Assembly (NCBI RefSeq): GCF_000337535.1
Contig: NZ_AOIP01000059.1
Location: 1 to 61,499, forward strand
Length of the DNA stretch: 61,499 nucleotides
DNA from: Natrialba aegyptia DSM 13077
GTDB lineage: Archaea > Halobacteriota > Halobacteria > Halobacteriales > Natrialbaceae
Direction: 5' to 3'
Positions within the stretch are counted from its first letter, which is position 1. Every line of letters starts with the position of its first letter. The position numbers were made by a program, and so were the translations under genes. Shown one piece after another: positions 16,871-25,243 of the stretch. The notes under the pieces were generated by a model, which was given only the letters and a program-made list of their open reading frames with translations, did no database searches and was not told the DNA's origin.

Positions 16871-18424
16871 ATGAATCAGAATCTTAGAGACGCGTTCGAG
16901 AGAACGGTCCGGTGTCACTCGTCGAAGACGGCGATTATCACCGAGGGTGGACGGTCGCAGACGTACGGGGAGTTGGACGACCGCACGACGCGGCTGGCGA
17001 ACGCGTTGGCCGAGCGCGCTCCGGGTCGACGGCTCGCGACGCTTGCAGTCAACGGGCCGGCGGCGATCGAAGCGATGCTCGCGAGCCAGAAGCGGGGGGT
17101 CGGAAACGTCCAACTCCCGTTTCGGGAGAGCCCCGGCGCGCTGGCGTCGATGCTCGAGCCGACCGATGCGGGCGTTCTCCTCTTCGACGATGCGAACGCC
17201 GAGACGGCGCTTGCGGTACTCGACCGCGTCCCGTTCGAGCGGGCGATACACGCCGGCGAGAGATCGATCGAGCGCGACGGCGTTATCGACTACGACGTAC
17301 TCCTCTCCGACGCCTCGACCGAGCCGGTCGAACCGCAGCCGGAGGGCGAACACGGCGTCTTCTACACGAGCGGGACGACGAGCACGCCGAAGGCCGTGTT
17401 GTTCGACCAGGAACAGCTGTGGTACGGCAGCACGCAAGTCGTCATGGAGATGGGGATCGAACAGACGGACACGGCGCTGGTGACGACGCCGTGGTATCAT
17501 ATGGTCACCTCCGACGCCTGGATCCTTCCGCACATCCAGGCCGGAGCGACGATGGTCGTCCAGTCCGATTTCGATCCGGACGAGGCGCTGACTCTCATCG
17601 AGGAACACGACGTGACGGGAATGCTCGCGGTTCCGACGCAGTTGCACGCGCTGGCGGACGCGCAGGCGGAGATGGAGTACGACATCGAGACGCTCTCGTA
17701 CATCCGCACCGGCGGCTCGATCGTCACGGACGGGCTCATCGAGAAGGCCGCCGAATACCTGACCGACGGCGTGTACAACACCTACGGACTGACCGAAGGC
17801 GGGCCCAACCTGACGTTCGCACACCCCTCCGCCCAGGAGGACCACCCGGGAACGATCGGCACCGAGTCGTTCACGTGTGAACTCCGGGTCGTGGAAGCCG
17901 CCGAACCCGACGAAGATCCCGATCCGACCGCGACCGTCGACCCGGGCGAGACGGGCGAGATACTCATGCGGAATCCGGGAATGTGCGACGGGTACTTAGA
18001 CCGTCCCGAGGAGACCGACCGCCTGTTGGTCGACGGTTGGCTCCGAACCGGCGACTGCGCGACGGTCGACGAGGACGGCTACCTGTACATCGTCGGCCGC
18101 GTCGATAATATGATCGTCAGCGGCGGCGAGAACGTTTATCCGGAAGACGTTGAAGGTATCGTCGAAACGCACGACTCGATCGACGAAGCCGTCGTCGTCG
18201 GCGTCGAAGACGAACGCTGGGGCCACCGCGTCGGTTGCGTCATCTACACCGAAAGCGCGGATGTCGACGTCGACGACCTCGATCAGTTCTGTAAGGACCA
18301 CGACCAGCTCGCGAACTTCAAGCGCCCGCGCGAGTACGCGGTGGCGACCGAGCCGCTCCCCCGAACCGACACCGGAACCGTCGAACGCGAGACGGTCTCG
18401 ACCGAGTTCTTCGGCGGCGAATGA
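16871..18424 (+). CDS. AMP-forming acyl-CoA ligase-like protein lacking the A10 lysine
   Basis: A 517-residue member of the adenylate-forming superfamily. The P-loop-like A3 motif is YTSGTTSTPKAV, A5 is YNTYGLTEGG, A7/A8 is GWLRTGDCATVDEDGYLYIVGR with a VSGGENVYPEDVE hinge. The C-terminal A10 motif, usually P-x4-G-K-x2-R, reads PRTDTGTVER: the catalytic lysine position is Thr503. In characterised ligases this lysine is needed for adenylation, so activity may be lost, rerouted or specialised. Position in the island suggests an aromatic acid substrate (4-hydroxybenzoate or similar). The gene precedes an ADP-forming CoA synthetase pair that could supply the activation step. Confidence 0.9.
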   Translation: MNQNLRDAFERTVRCHSSKTAIITEGGRSQTYGELDDRTTRLANALAERAPGRRLATLAVNGPAAIEAMLASQKRGVGNVQLPFRESPGALASMLEPTDAGVLLFDDANAETALAVLDRVPFERAIHAGERSIERDGVIDYDVLLSDASTEPVEPQPEGEHGVFYTSGTTSTPKAVLFDQEQLWYGSTQVVMEMGIEQTDTALVTTPWYHMVTSDAWILPHIQAGATMVVQSDFDPDEALTLIEEHDVTGMLAVPTQLHALADAQAEMEYDIETLSYIRTGGSIVTDGLIEKAAEYLTDGVYNTYGLTEGGPNLTFAHPSAQEDHPGTIGTESFTCELRVVEAAEPDEDPDPTATVDPGETGEILMRNPGMCDGYLDRPEETDRLLVDGWLRTGDCATVDEDGYLYIVGRVDNMIVSGGENVYPEDVEGIVETHDSIDEAVVVGVEDERWGHRVGCVIYTESADVDVDDLDQFCKDHDQLANFKRPREYAVATEPLPRTDTGTVERETVSTEFFGGE

Positions 18425-18717
18425 CGACGCCTGCATTCATCCCGACGGGACGGTATTTCCGGGCTCGAAACAGGGCGGAACCGGTGTACACCGAACTGCT
18501 GCCGCACGCGTACGATCTGCCCCCGCAGGACGACGGGGCGGCGCGGTAGCGCGCGTTCCTCTTCGATTCGGAAACGGCGACGCCCGTCGGTACGGGCTAC
18601 CGGGGACGACCGACGCGCCCTTCGAGGCGGTCGATGCGGCGACGAGCGGCGCATCGTCATCATCCGAGACTACACGCGGGGAAAACGTTTTCACGCCGTT
18701 GAAACAACACGGTTGCT
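18425..18717. other. Spacer before the ADP-forming acyl-CoA synthetase operon
   Basis: About 290 bases without a convincing gene. A 12-base perfect palindrome, GAAAACGTTTTC, lies at 18681-18692, 26-37 nt upstream of ATG 18718, where a TATA element or operator would be expected. Confidence 0.4.
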
Positions 18718-20106
18718 ATGGCCGTACAAGACGTATTCGACCCCAGCGGAATTGCCGTCGTCGGGGCGTCCGACACGCCGGGAAAGATGGGGTACGAAGC
18801 CGTACAGAACGCGATCGAATTCGACGGGCCGGTCTACCCGGTCAACCCCTCCGCCTCGGGGTCGGTGTTCGGCCGGGAGTTCGTCGACTCGGTGGGAGCC
18901 ATCGACGGTCCCGTCGATCTCGCGCTCGTCTGCGTTCCGGCACCGGTCGTGCCGAGCGTTATCGCGGAGTGCGGCGAGGCGGGAATCGGCGGGGCGGTCA
19001 TCTTCGCCGGCGGGTTCGCCGAAGCGGGAGCGGACGGCGAGCAGTTGCAGGACGAACTCGTCGCGGCGGCGACCGAGGGCGAGAACGAAGTCGACCTCCT
19101 CGGACCGAACACGAGCGGCTTTCTGGTTCCCGACGAAAGCCTGTACGCGACGTTTGCGACGGGCATCGAGACGGTTCCGGCGGGGAACCTGGCGATCGTC
19201 GCACAGAGCGGCGGGCTGGCCTACTCGCTCGCGTTTCAGGCGGAAAATCGCGGCATCGGCGTCTCCGCGATGGTCGGCCTCGGCAACCGAGCGACCGTCG
19301 GCTTCGACGAGGCGATTGCGTACTTCGACGGCGACGACCGGACCGATGCGATAGTGCTACACGTCGAAGGGACGGACGACGCGCGCAGCCTCCTCGAAAC
19401 CTGCCGGGCCGCGGAGACGCCGATCCTCGCCTACAACGTCGGCGAGCAAGACGTCGGCGACTTCGCCGAATCCCACACGGGAGCGCTGACCGGTCGATAC
19501 GAACTCTACGAAGCCGGATTCGCCCAGTACGGCGTGCCGACCGTCCGGTCGACGGCCGAACTCCTCGACGGTGGACGCGTGCTCGCGACCTGTCCCCGAC
19601 CCGACGGGCCGAACGTCGGCGTCGTGACCGCCCAGGCGGGACCGGGGATCGCCATCGCGGACCGACTGAAGGCCGCCGGTGCGACGCTGCCCTCGCTCGA
19701 CCCGGAGACGCAAGCCGTCATCGAAGACATCCTCCCCGGCATCACCTTCTCCGCGAATCCGGTCGACACCGGGCGGCCGATGCCCGCCTTCGGCGACGTC
19801 GTCGCCGCCGTCGCACGCGACGACACCATCGACATCGTCCTCGTCTACGAACTGTACGAGGACGGCATCGGCTACCCGACCGAAACGCTCGAGGAACTCG
19901 TCAGCGCGGTCGACAAACCGATCGTCTTCGCCACCGGCGGCCCCGACGACACCCTGCGCGAGGAACTCCCCGAACTCGAGGCCCTCGGCGTACCGACCTA
20001 CCGAACGCCGGAGGCCGGCGCGGACGCCGTCGCCGCGCTCGTCCGGGCCGCGAAACGAACCCGGGCCCCTGATGCCGTGAGCCCCGGCGCAGAGGTGAGT
20101 CGATGA
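18718..20106 (+). CDS. Acyl-CoA synthetase (ADP-forming), alpha subunit
   Basis: Alpha subunit of an NDP-forming acyl-CoA synthetase, which converts acyl-CoA, ADP and phosphate to acid, CoA and ATP, or the reverse. An N-terminal CoA-binding Rossmann domain (FDPSGIAVVGASDTPGKMG) is followed by the two ligase-CoA domains. The phosphohistidine loop ESHTGALTG around residue 245 and the LLGPNTSGFLVP and GITFSANPVDTGRP segments are intact. It overlaps the beta gene by 4 nt (ATGA). In archaea the family uses acetate, branched-chain acids, arylacetates and benzoate-like acids, so it may activate the aromatic substrate or make ATP from its products. Confidence 0.92.
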   Translation: MAVQDVFDPSGIAVVGASDTPGKMGYEAVQNAIEFDGPVYPVNPSASGSVFGREFVDSVGAIDGPVDLALVCVPAPVVPSVIAECGEAGIGGAVIFAGGFAEAGADGEQLQDELVAAATEGENEVDLLGPNTSGFLVPDESLYATFATGIETVPAGNLAIVAQSGGLAYSLAFQAENRGIGVSAMVGLGNRATVGFDEAIAYFDGDDRTDAIVLHVEGTDDARSLLETCRAAETPILAYNVGEQDVGDFAESHTGALTGRYELYEAGFAQYGVPTVRSTAELLDGGRVLATCPRPDGPNVGVVTAQAGPGIAIADRLKAAGATLPSLDPETQAVIEDILPGITFSANPVDTGRPMPAFGDVVAAVARDDTIDIVLVYELYEDGIGYPTETLEELVSAVDKPIVFATGGPDDTLREELPELEALGVPTYRTPEAGADAVAALVRAAKRTRAPDAVSPGAEVSR

Positions 20107-20858
20107 CCGACCCTCTCACACCCGTCGACGCGGCGTTGACGGATGGCCGGACCGCGCTGACCGAATCCGAAGCGAAAACAGTAATCGCCGATCGGGGGCT
20201 TGTAACCCCGACGGGTGAACTCGTGCACGCTCCCGATGCGGCCGTCGAAGCGGCCGAGCGACTCGGTTTCCCAGTCGTCGCGAAGGTTGCCGCGCCGTCG
20301 ATCCAGCACAAGAGCGAGTGGGCCGGCGGCGTCGGCGTGAACGTGAACCTCGCCGACGCCGATGCCGTTCGAACGGCCACAACGCGAATCTTCGATGCCG
20401 CGGCCGACCGGAATCTCGACGAAGCAGTCCTCATCGAAGAAGGGATCGACATCGAGGCCGGCCTCGAAGTGATCGTCGGTGCCACGCGAGACCCGTCGTT
20501 CGGCCCGACCGTCCTCGTCGGTCTCGGCGGAATCGCCGTCGAAATCCTTCGGGACACGAGCCACAGAATCGCCCCGGTCTCGACGGCGACGGCACTCGAG
20601 ATGACGCGTGAACTCGAGGCCTCGCCGCTGTTCGACGGCTACCGCGGATCTCCGGCAGTCGACCGGGAAGCGGTCGCCGAGGCGATCGTCGCCGTCGGCG
20701 ATCTGGTGGCCGAACGCGAGGCGGTCCGCGAAGTCGAGATCAATCCGCTGCTCGCGAGACCGGACGGAGCGGTCGCCCTCGACGCGCTCGTCTCGCTCGA
20801 CGGCGAACGCCACGACGACGGAGGCCGTCGCAGTAGGCGGAGACAAAACCGGTCGTGA
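20103..20858 (+). CDS. Acyl-CoA synthetase (ADP-forming), beta subunit
   Basis: ATP-grasp subunit, 251 residues, partner of the alpha subunit encoded just upstream. The ATP-grasp fold is visible as LTESEAKTVIADRGL, GFPVVAKVAAPSIQHKSEWAGGV, VLIEEGIDIEAGLEVIVG, PTVLVGLGGIAVEIL and the metal-binding VREVEINPLLA. It holds the second phosphotransfer site. The last 15 residues are very basic (GGRRSRRRQNRS), unlike the acidic surroundings, and may be a frame extension beyond the conserved fold. Confidence 0.92.
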   Translation: MTDPLTPVDAALTDGRTALTESEAKTVIADRGLVTPTGELVHAPDAAVEAAERLGFPVVAKVAAPSIQHKSEWAGGVGVNVNLADADAVRTATTRIFDAAADRNLDEAVLIEEGIDIEAGLEVIVGATRDPSFGPTVLVGLGGIAVEILRDTSHRIAPVSTATALEMTRELEASPLFDGYRGSPAVDREAVAEAIVAVGDLVAEREAVREVEINPLLARPDGAVALDALVSLDGERHDDGGRRSRRRQNRS

Positions 20859-20931
20859 CTCCGTCGGCGTCGCGAAACGGCGAAACGAAAGAAACGGCTG
20901 ATCGTACGCGTCGAGGGTCGAACGCTGTCAG

Positions 20932-21807
20932 CTACTCGTTTAACTGGCTCTTCTCCACGTCGACGTCCTCGAAGGACAGGTCGCGCTCGGTCACGTCGAC
21001 GACCATCGATCCGACGCTCTCGATTTCGGCGTCGATCGTATCCCCACCGGTAATCGCGCTGACGCCTTCCGGCGTGCCGGTAGTGATGACATCGCCGGCT
21101 TCGATCGTCGCGCCGATCGAGGCGTACTCGACGATGTCAGCACAGCTGTAGATCATCTCGCCCGTGTTCTCCTGCTGGCGGGTCTCGCCGTTGAGCTGCA
21201 GTTCCATCTCGAGGTCGTGCGGATCGTCGATTTCGTCCGGCGTCGCGACGCAGGGGCCGATGATCGTGAAGGTGTCGTAGGACTTTCGGTTCGAGCGGTC
21301 CTGATCGCCCCGAACCGAGACGTCGAGCAGGATCGTGTATCCCAGAATGGCGTCCCAGACATCGTCGCTATCGATATCTTTGACGTCCTCACCCATGACG
21401 AACGCGAGTTCGATCTCGTGGTCGACGCGCCGGTCGCTGAACGGTACTTCGATGCCGTCTTCCGGGCCGGCGACGCTCGAGGGGGCCTTGAGGAAGTAGC
21501 CCTTATCCTCGATGGTGAACCACTCCTGGGTGACGATATCTTTGTCCGCGAGGGCCTCCTCGACGTGGTTCTCGTAGTTCAGCGGCGCGGCGATGACCTT
21601 TCCGGGGCGGCGAACGGGTGATTCGATACGTACCTCGCCGCGGTCGTAGTCCGCATCGGCGTCGCTGAACTCGCTCGCGTCGAGATTGCGGGTCGCGTAC
21701 TCCCGGAGCGGGTCGTTCGTCTCGAGACCGAGGCGGTCGGTAACGTCTACGATGCCGTCGTCGGTCAACAGGCCGAGCCTGTCGTCGTTGAATCGGACAA
21801 GTCGCAT
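20932..21807 (-). CDS. Fumarylacetoacetate hydrolase-family protein (probable fumarylpyruvate hydrolase)
   Basis: A 291-residue FAH-fold hydrolase or isomerase. The sequence GKVIAAPLNYENHVEEA, the metal-binding acid cluster around DHEIELAFVMG, GYTILLDVSVRGDQ and the TTGTPEGVSAI loop are diagnostic. Next to gentisate dioxygenase it most likely cleaves fumarylpyruvate, or maleylpyruvate directly, to pyruvate plus fumarate or malate. The TATA box at 21832-21837 fixes the leaderless start at ATG 21807, not the longer frame. It is divergent from the gentisate dioxygenase gene with only about 170 bases between. Confidence 0.92.
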   Translation of the reverse strand: MRLVRFNDDRLGLLTDDGIVDVTDRLGLETNDPLREYATRNLDASEFSDADADYDRGEVRIESPVRRPGKVIAAPLNYENHVEEALADKDIVTQEWFTIEDKGYFLKAPSSVAGPEDGIEVPFSDRRVDHEIELAFVMGEDVKDIDSDDVWDAILGYTILLDVSVRGDQDRSNRKSYDTFTIIGPCVATPDEIDDPHDLEMELQLNGETRQQENTGEMIYSCADIVEYASIGATIEAGDVITTGTPEGVSAITGGDTIDAEIESVGSMVVDVTERDLSFEDVDVEKSQLNE

Positions 21808-21831
21808 AGTACATGCACTGCGATACGCCCA

Positions 21832-21837
21832 CATAAA
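21832..21837 (-). promoter_or_regulatory. TATA box of the FAH-family gene
   Basis: TTTATG on the minus strand, centred 27 nt before ATG 21807. Confidence 0.65.
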
Positions 21838-21944
21838 TCATCCTTTCTCGTCTACTGACCCGTTCGGCGGCTCAGTGAGACACAGACCGGAGGCGAACAG
21901 CCGCGGTTGCAGCCATCGACGACGGCGACAGTGCCTCCAACACA

Positions 21945-21951
21945 CTTATGG
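21945..21951 (+). promoter_or_regulatory. TATA box of gentisate 1,2-dioxygenase
   Basis: CTTATGG is centred 27 nt before ATG 21975. The ATG inside this box (21948) is therefore not a start. The two divergent TATA boxes are about 110 bases apart, room for one shared operator. Confidence 0.6.
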
Positions 21952-21974
21952 TATCGTTCATCAAACATGCGACT

Positions 21975-23054
21975 ATGGCAGAACAAGAGCCAGAGGAACT
22001 CCTCGAGTTGAGTTCCGACACGCGGAGCACCCTCGAGCAACACAACCTCCGCCCGCTCTGGGAAGTAGAAGACGACATGGGGCATCTCCTCGACGACCTC
22101 GAAGCGGACATCTGGAAGTGGGAGGACATCGAGGCCGCTATCGACGGCATCGAGGCGGACGTGCCGATCGCCGACCTCCCGCCGGGCTTCCAGCGACGGG
22201 TTGCGGTGCCGATCAACGCCGAACACGCGATTTCGAACACGATCTACGTCGGCGTGCAGACGGTCTCGCCCGGCGAAACCGCACCCTCCCACCGCCACGC
22301 AGCAAGCGCCCTTCGGTTCACCATCGACGGCCACGAAGACATGAAGACGGTCGTCGCCGGCGAGGAGTTCCCCATGAAGGACAATGACCTCGTCACCACG
22401 CCACAGTGGGAGTGGCACGACCACATCAACGACTCCGACGAAACGGCCGCCTGGCTCGACGTGCTCGACCTGCCGCTGTTCCTGGATACGCTGAACAACA
22501 CGCACGTCTTCGAGAATCACGAACTCGAACGACAGCCGGTGACGAAGTCGCAGGGATACTGGGCCTCCCAGTACGGGCGCGGCCGCCCCGCCGGCGAGCG
22601 AAAAGACGGCTCCATTCCCGGACCGTTCGAGGGTAATCAGGAGCCGACGCCGCCGTATCGCTTCGGGTGGGACGAGATGGAGGAGTCGCTCCGTCAACGC
22701 GCGGACAATGACGAACCGGACCCCTACGACGGCTACAGCCTCGCGTACGTCAATCCGGCCACGGGGGAGGAGCCGCTGTTCCCGACCATGTCCTTCCGGG
22801 CGCAGCTGCTAAACGACGGGCCGACGGACGCACACTTCCACAACGCGACGGAAGTCTACTTCGTCATAGAAGGTGAGGGCGCGACCCACGTCGACGGCGA
22901 GGCCCTCGAATGGGGACAGTGGGACATCTTTGTCGTGCCGCCGGACGCACCCCATCACCACGAACCGGACGACGAAGCGATCCTCCTCGGTATGACCGAC
23001 CGACCGATTCTGGAGGCGATGAACTTCTACGCCGAAGCCGGTATCGATGGCTAA
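21975..23054 (+). CDS. Gentisate 1,2-dioxygenase
   Basis: Ring-cleaving Fe(II) bicupin dioxygenase that opens gentisate to maleylpyruvate. The 359-residue protein starts MAEQEPEELLELS. The first cupin carries the metal motif PSHRHAASALRFTIDG near residue 100 and the second the related DAHFHNATEVYFVIEGEG near 285. The conserved middle segment (LDLPLFLDTLNN, then an arginine-rich linker) is typical of the gentisate/1-hydroxy-2-naphthoate family. Haloarchaeal gentisate dioxygenases are known biochemically from Haloferax and Haloarcula growing on aromatic acids. It is divergent from the FAH hydrolase gene. Confidence 0.95.
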   Translation: MAEQEPEELLELSSDTRSTLEQHNLRPLWEVEDDMGHLLDDLEADIWKWEDIEAAIDGIEADVPIADLPPGFQRRVAVPINAEHAISNTIYVGVQTVSPGETAPSHRHAASALRFTIDGHEDMKTVVAGEEFPMKDNDLVTTPQWEWHDHINDSDETAAWLDVLDLPLFLDTLNNTHVFENHELERQPVTKSQGYWASQYGRGRPAGERKDGSIPGPFEGNQEPTPPYRFGWDEMEESLRQRADNDEPDPYDGYSLAYVNPATGEEPLFPTMSFRAQLLNDGPTDAHFHNATEVYFVIEGEGATHVDGEALEWGQWDIFVVPPDAPHHHEPDDEAILLGMTDRPILEAMNFYAEAGIDG

Positions 23055-23145
23055 TTCGATCCGGACTCGGAACTCGTCCGTGCAAGTCCCACTCCCCACC
23101 TCGCGCATGGGTCCGCAGTGGCTGGCGGCAAACGAGGCAGTACTC

Positions 23146-23151
23146 TTATAG
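23146..23151 (+). promoter_or_regulatory. TATA box of the zinc-ribbon microprotein
   Basis: TTATAG (within CTCTTATAG) is centred 27 nt before ATG 23175, so the microprotein has its own promoter and a leaderless mRNA. Confidence 0.65.
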
Positions 23152-23174
23152 ATTGTCGCCCCTAGCGTTTCCGT

Positions 23175-23360
23175 ATGGCCGAGTTCGAGAATCCGTACGT
23201 CGAGGAGGATCCGTTCGTCCAAGCGCACTTCGACTGTCTGGACTGCGGCGGAAAGCTCTGGGAATACGCGGTCCAGGGACAGATGGTCTGTGAGGAGTGT
23301 TACGGCGTCTTCCGGTCGGAGCAAGTGTTTGACGCCGCTGTCGAACGGACTGCAGACTGA
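23175..23360 (+). CDS. Zinc-ribbon microprotein
   Basis: A 61-residue acidic protein with two CxxC knuckles: CLDCGGKLW near residue 21 and CEECYGVF near 40, a pattern that binds one zinc. Such small CxxC proteins are numerous in haloarchaea and mostly of unknown function. A TATA box at the correct spacing and codon use like its neighbours make this a real gene. It lies between gentisate dioxygenase and an aldehyde dehydrogenase, so a role in the aromatic pathway (regulator, iron or zinc chaperone) is possible but not shown. Confidence 0.85.
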   Translation: MAEFENPYVEEDPFVQAHFDCLDCGGKLWEYAVQGQMVCEECYGVFRSEQVFDAAVERTAD

Positions 23361-23587
23361 GACCGACTCCAGACTCCAATTACGTGTCCGCGTGCGCCGG
23401 CGTTTCGAGTCGAGTTCACCGTCGCATTCGACCGGGTGCTCGAGTTCAGTGTCGGGTGCGTCGTCGCCCTGAGCGGCCGCCGCGACGGGGGTTCGAAATC
23501 GCGGGCGGCGGATAGAGCCGCCGTTGAGCCGGTAACACCGGTGTCCACTCTGCAAACATTGATCTGCTTGCCGCCGAATGGAATGGT

Positions 23588-25087
23588 ATGGGGCAACAGA
23601 TGGAGTCTCCGTATGGCATCGATGCGGACTGGAATCGTCTGTACATCGACGGAGAGTGGCGGGAAGCGGCGAGTGGGGCGACGATCGACGTGGCGGATCC
23701 GTCGACGCGAGAGACCGTCGCGACGGTTCCGGCCGGAACTGAGACCGACGTCGACGCGGCCTACGAAGCAGCCGCCGAGGCACAGGACGAGTGGGCACAA
23801 ACGCCGCCGGCCCGACGGCAAGAAGTCGTCCAGGAGATGCTGGGGCTGCTCGATGAACACCGCGAGCAGATCATCGACCTGCTGGCCCACGAGGCCGGCG
23901 GGACGCGGGGAATGGGCGAAACCTCTCTCCAGCTAGCATCGGATCAAGCCGCAGAAGCGGCGACGCTGCCCCGCCGAATGAAAGGCGAGCACGCCGCGTC
24001 GAACGTTCCCGGCAAAGAGAACATCGTTCAGCGCGTTCCCAAGGGCGTCGTCACGGTGATTTCGCCGTGGAACTTCCCGCTGAATCTCTCGATGCGCGCC
24101 GTCGCGCCGGCGATCGCCGCGGGCAACGCGGTCGTCCTCAAACCCGCGACGAACACGCCGATCGTCGGCGGCCTCCTGTTCGCACGCCTGTTCGAAGCCG
24201 CCGGACTGCCCGAAGGCGTGTTAAACGTCGTCACCGGCCGCGGCTCCGAGATCGGCGATCGCGTCGCGAGCCACCCCGAGAGCGACGTCGTCGCCTTCAC
24301 CGGTTCCACCGCGGTCGGTCGCCGCGTCGCCGCGGCCGCCGGCGAGAACCTCGCGGTCCCTGCGATGGAACTCGGCGGCAACAACGCCCACGTCGTCACC
24401 GACGAGGCCGATATCGACGCAGCCGTCGACGCCGCCGCGTTCGGAAGCTTCGTCCACCAGGGGCAGGTGTGTATCTCCATCAATCGCCACCTCGTCCACG
24501 AGGACGTTTACGACGAGTACGTCGCGAAACTGACCGACCGCGCCGAGCGTCTACCGGTCGGCAGCGCGCACGAGGAGACGGTCGTCGGCCCGATCATCGA
24601 CGAATCCCAGCGCGACGAAATGCTCGAGTACGTCGATCGGACGATCGACGCCGGCGCAACCCTCGAAACCGGCGGCGAAACGGTCGAACTGGAGGGCGTC
24701 GACGACTCGCTGGTCGTCGCGCCGACCGTGCTCTCGGGCGTGACGAACGACATGCCGGCCGCCTGCAACGAGCACTTCGGTCCCATCGCGCCGGTCATCC
24801 CGTTCTCGACCGTCGACGAAGCAGTTGAACTCGCAAACGCCACGGCGTACGGCCTGTCGGGTTCGGTTCACGCCGGCGACGTCGGCGCGGGCAAACGCAT
24901 CGCCGAACGGTTAGAGACCGGCATGGTCCACGTCAACGACCAACCGATCAACGACGAGGCGCACGTTCCGTTCGGCGGCACCGGTGCCTCTGGCGTCGGC
25001 GGCTATAACAGCGAGGCGTTCCTGGACGAGATCACCGAGCAAAAGTGGATCTCGCTCCAGCACGAACCCCGCGAGTTCCCGTTCTGA
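23588..25087 (+). CDS. NAD(P)-dependent aldehyde dehydrogenase
   Basis: A 499-residue member of the aldehyde dehydrogenase superfamily. The catalytic cysteine lies in GQVCISINR, the general-base glutamate in MELGGNN, and the cofactor-binding stretch in FTGSTAVGRRV; the N-terminal SPWNFPLNLS is also conserved. The position suggests oxidation of an aromatic aldehyde (4-hydroxybenzaldehyde, vanillin or salicylaldehyde) feeding the island, as in benzaldehyde/vanillin dehydrogenases. The start has no clear TATA box; a second ATG twelve codons... is not needed for the conserved fold, and MESPYG at 23600 is a plausible alternative. Confidence 0.9.
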   Translation: MGQQMESPYGIDADWNRLYIDGEWREAASGATIDVADPSTRETVATVPAGTETDVDAAYEAAAEAQDEWAQTPPARRQEVVQEMLGLLDEHREQIIDLLAHEAGGTRGMGETSLQLASDQAAEAATLPRRMKGEHAASNVPGKENIVQRVPKGVVTVISPWNFPLNLSMRAVAPAIAAGNAVVLKPATNTPIVGGLLFARLFEAAGLPEGVLNVVTGRGSEIGDRVASHPESDVVAFTGSTAVGRRVAAAAGENLAVPAMELGGNNAHVVTDEADIDAAVDAAAFGSFVHQGQVCISINRHLVHEDVYDEYVAKLTDRAERLPVGSAHEETVVGPIIDESQRDEMLEYVDRTIDAGATLETGGETVELEGVDDSLVVAPTVLSGVTNDMPAACNEHFGPIAPVIPFSTVDEAVELANATAYGLSGSVHAGDVGAGKRIAERLETGMVHVNDQPINDEAHVPFGGTGASGVGGYNSEAFLDEITEQKWISLQHEPREFPF

Positions 25088-25214
25088 TCGGCGAGCACAA
25101 GACAGAGCGGACGACGAAAAACGGGCGGTCGGCGAGCCCGCTTTCTCACGGGGCAGCGGACCGGCACACGAGGCGGTACCCGAACCGGACCGACGCGGAC
25201 GACAATGGAATGGA

Positions 25215-25220
25215 TTTACA
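25215..25220 (+). promoter_or_regulatory. TATA box of the small unknown gene
   Basis: TTTACA is centred about 27 nt before ATG 25244 and argues against the longer in-frame start at 25205, which lies upstream of the box. Confidence 0.55.
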
Positions 25221-25243
25221 ATACCCGACCGCCAAGTGAGCCC

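Noticed and set aside
18681-18692. Perfect 12-base palindrome GAAAACGTTTTC as a specific operator
   Set aside because: Palindromes of this length occur by chance several times in a window of this size; only its promoter position is suggestive.
18150-20072. Long 640-codon plus-strand frame overlapping the ADP-forming synthetase alpha gene
   Set aside because: It is an out-of-frame shadow, extremely Arg-rich with no domains. The true gene in another frame has intact family motifs.
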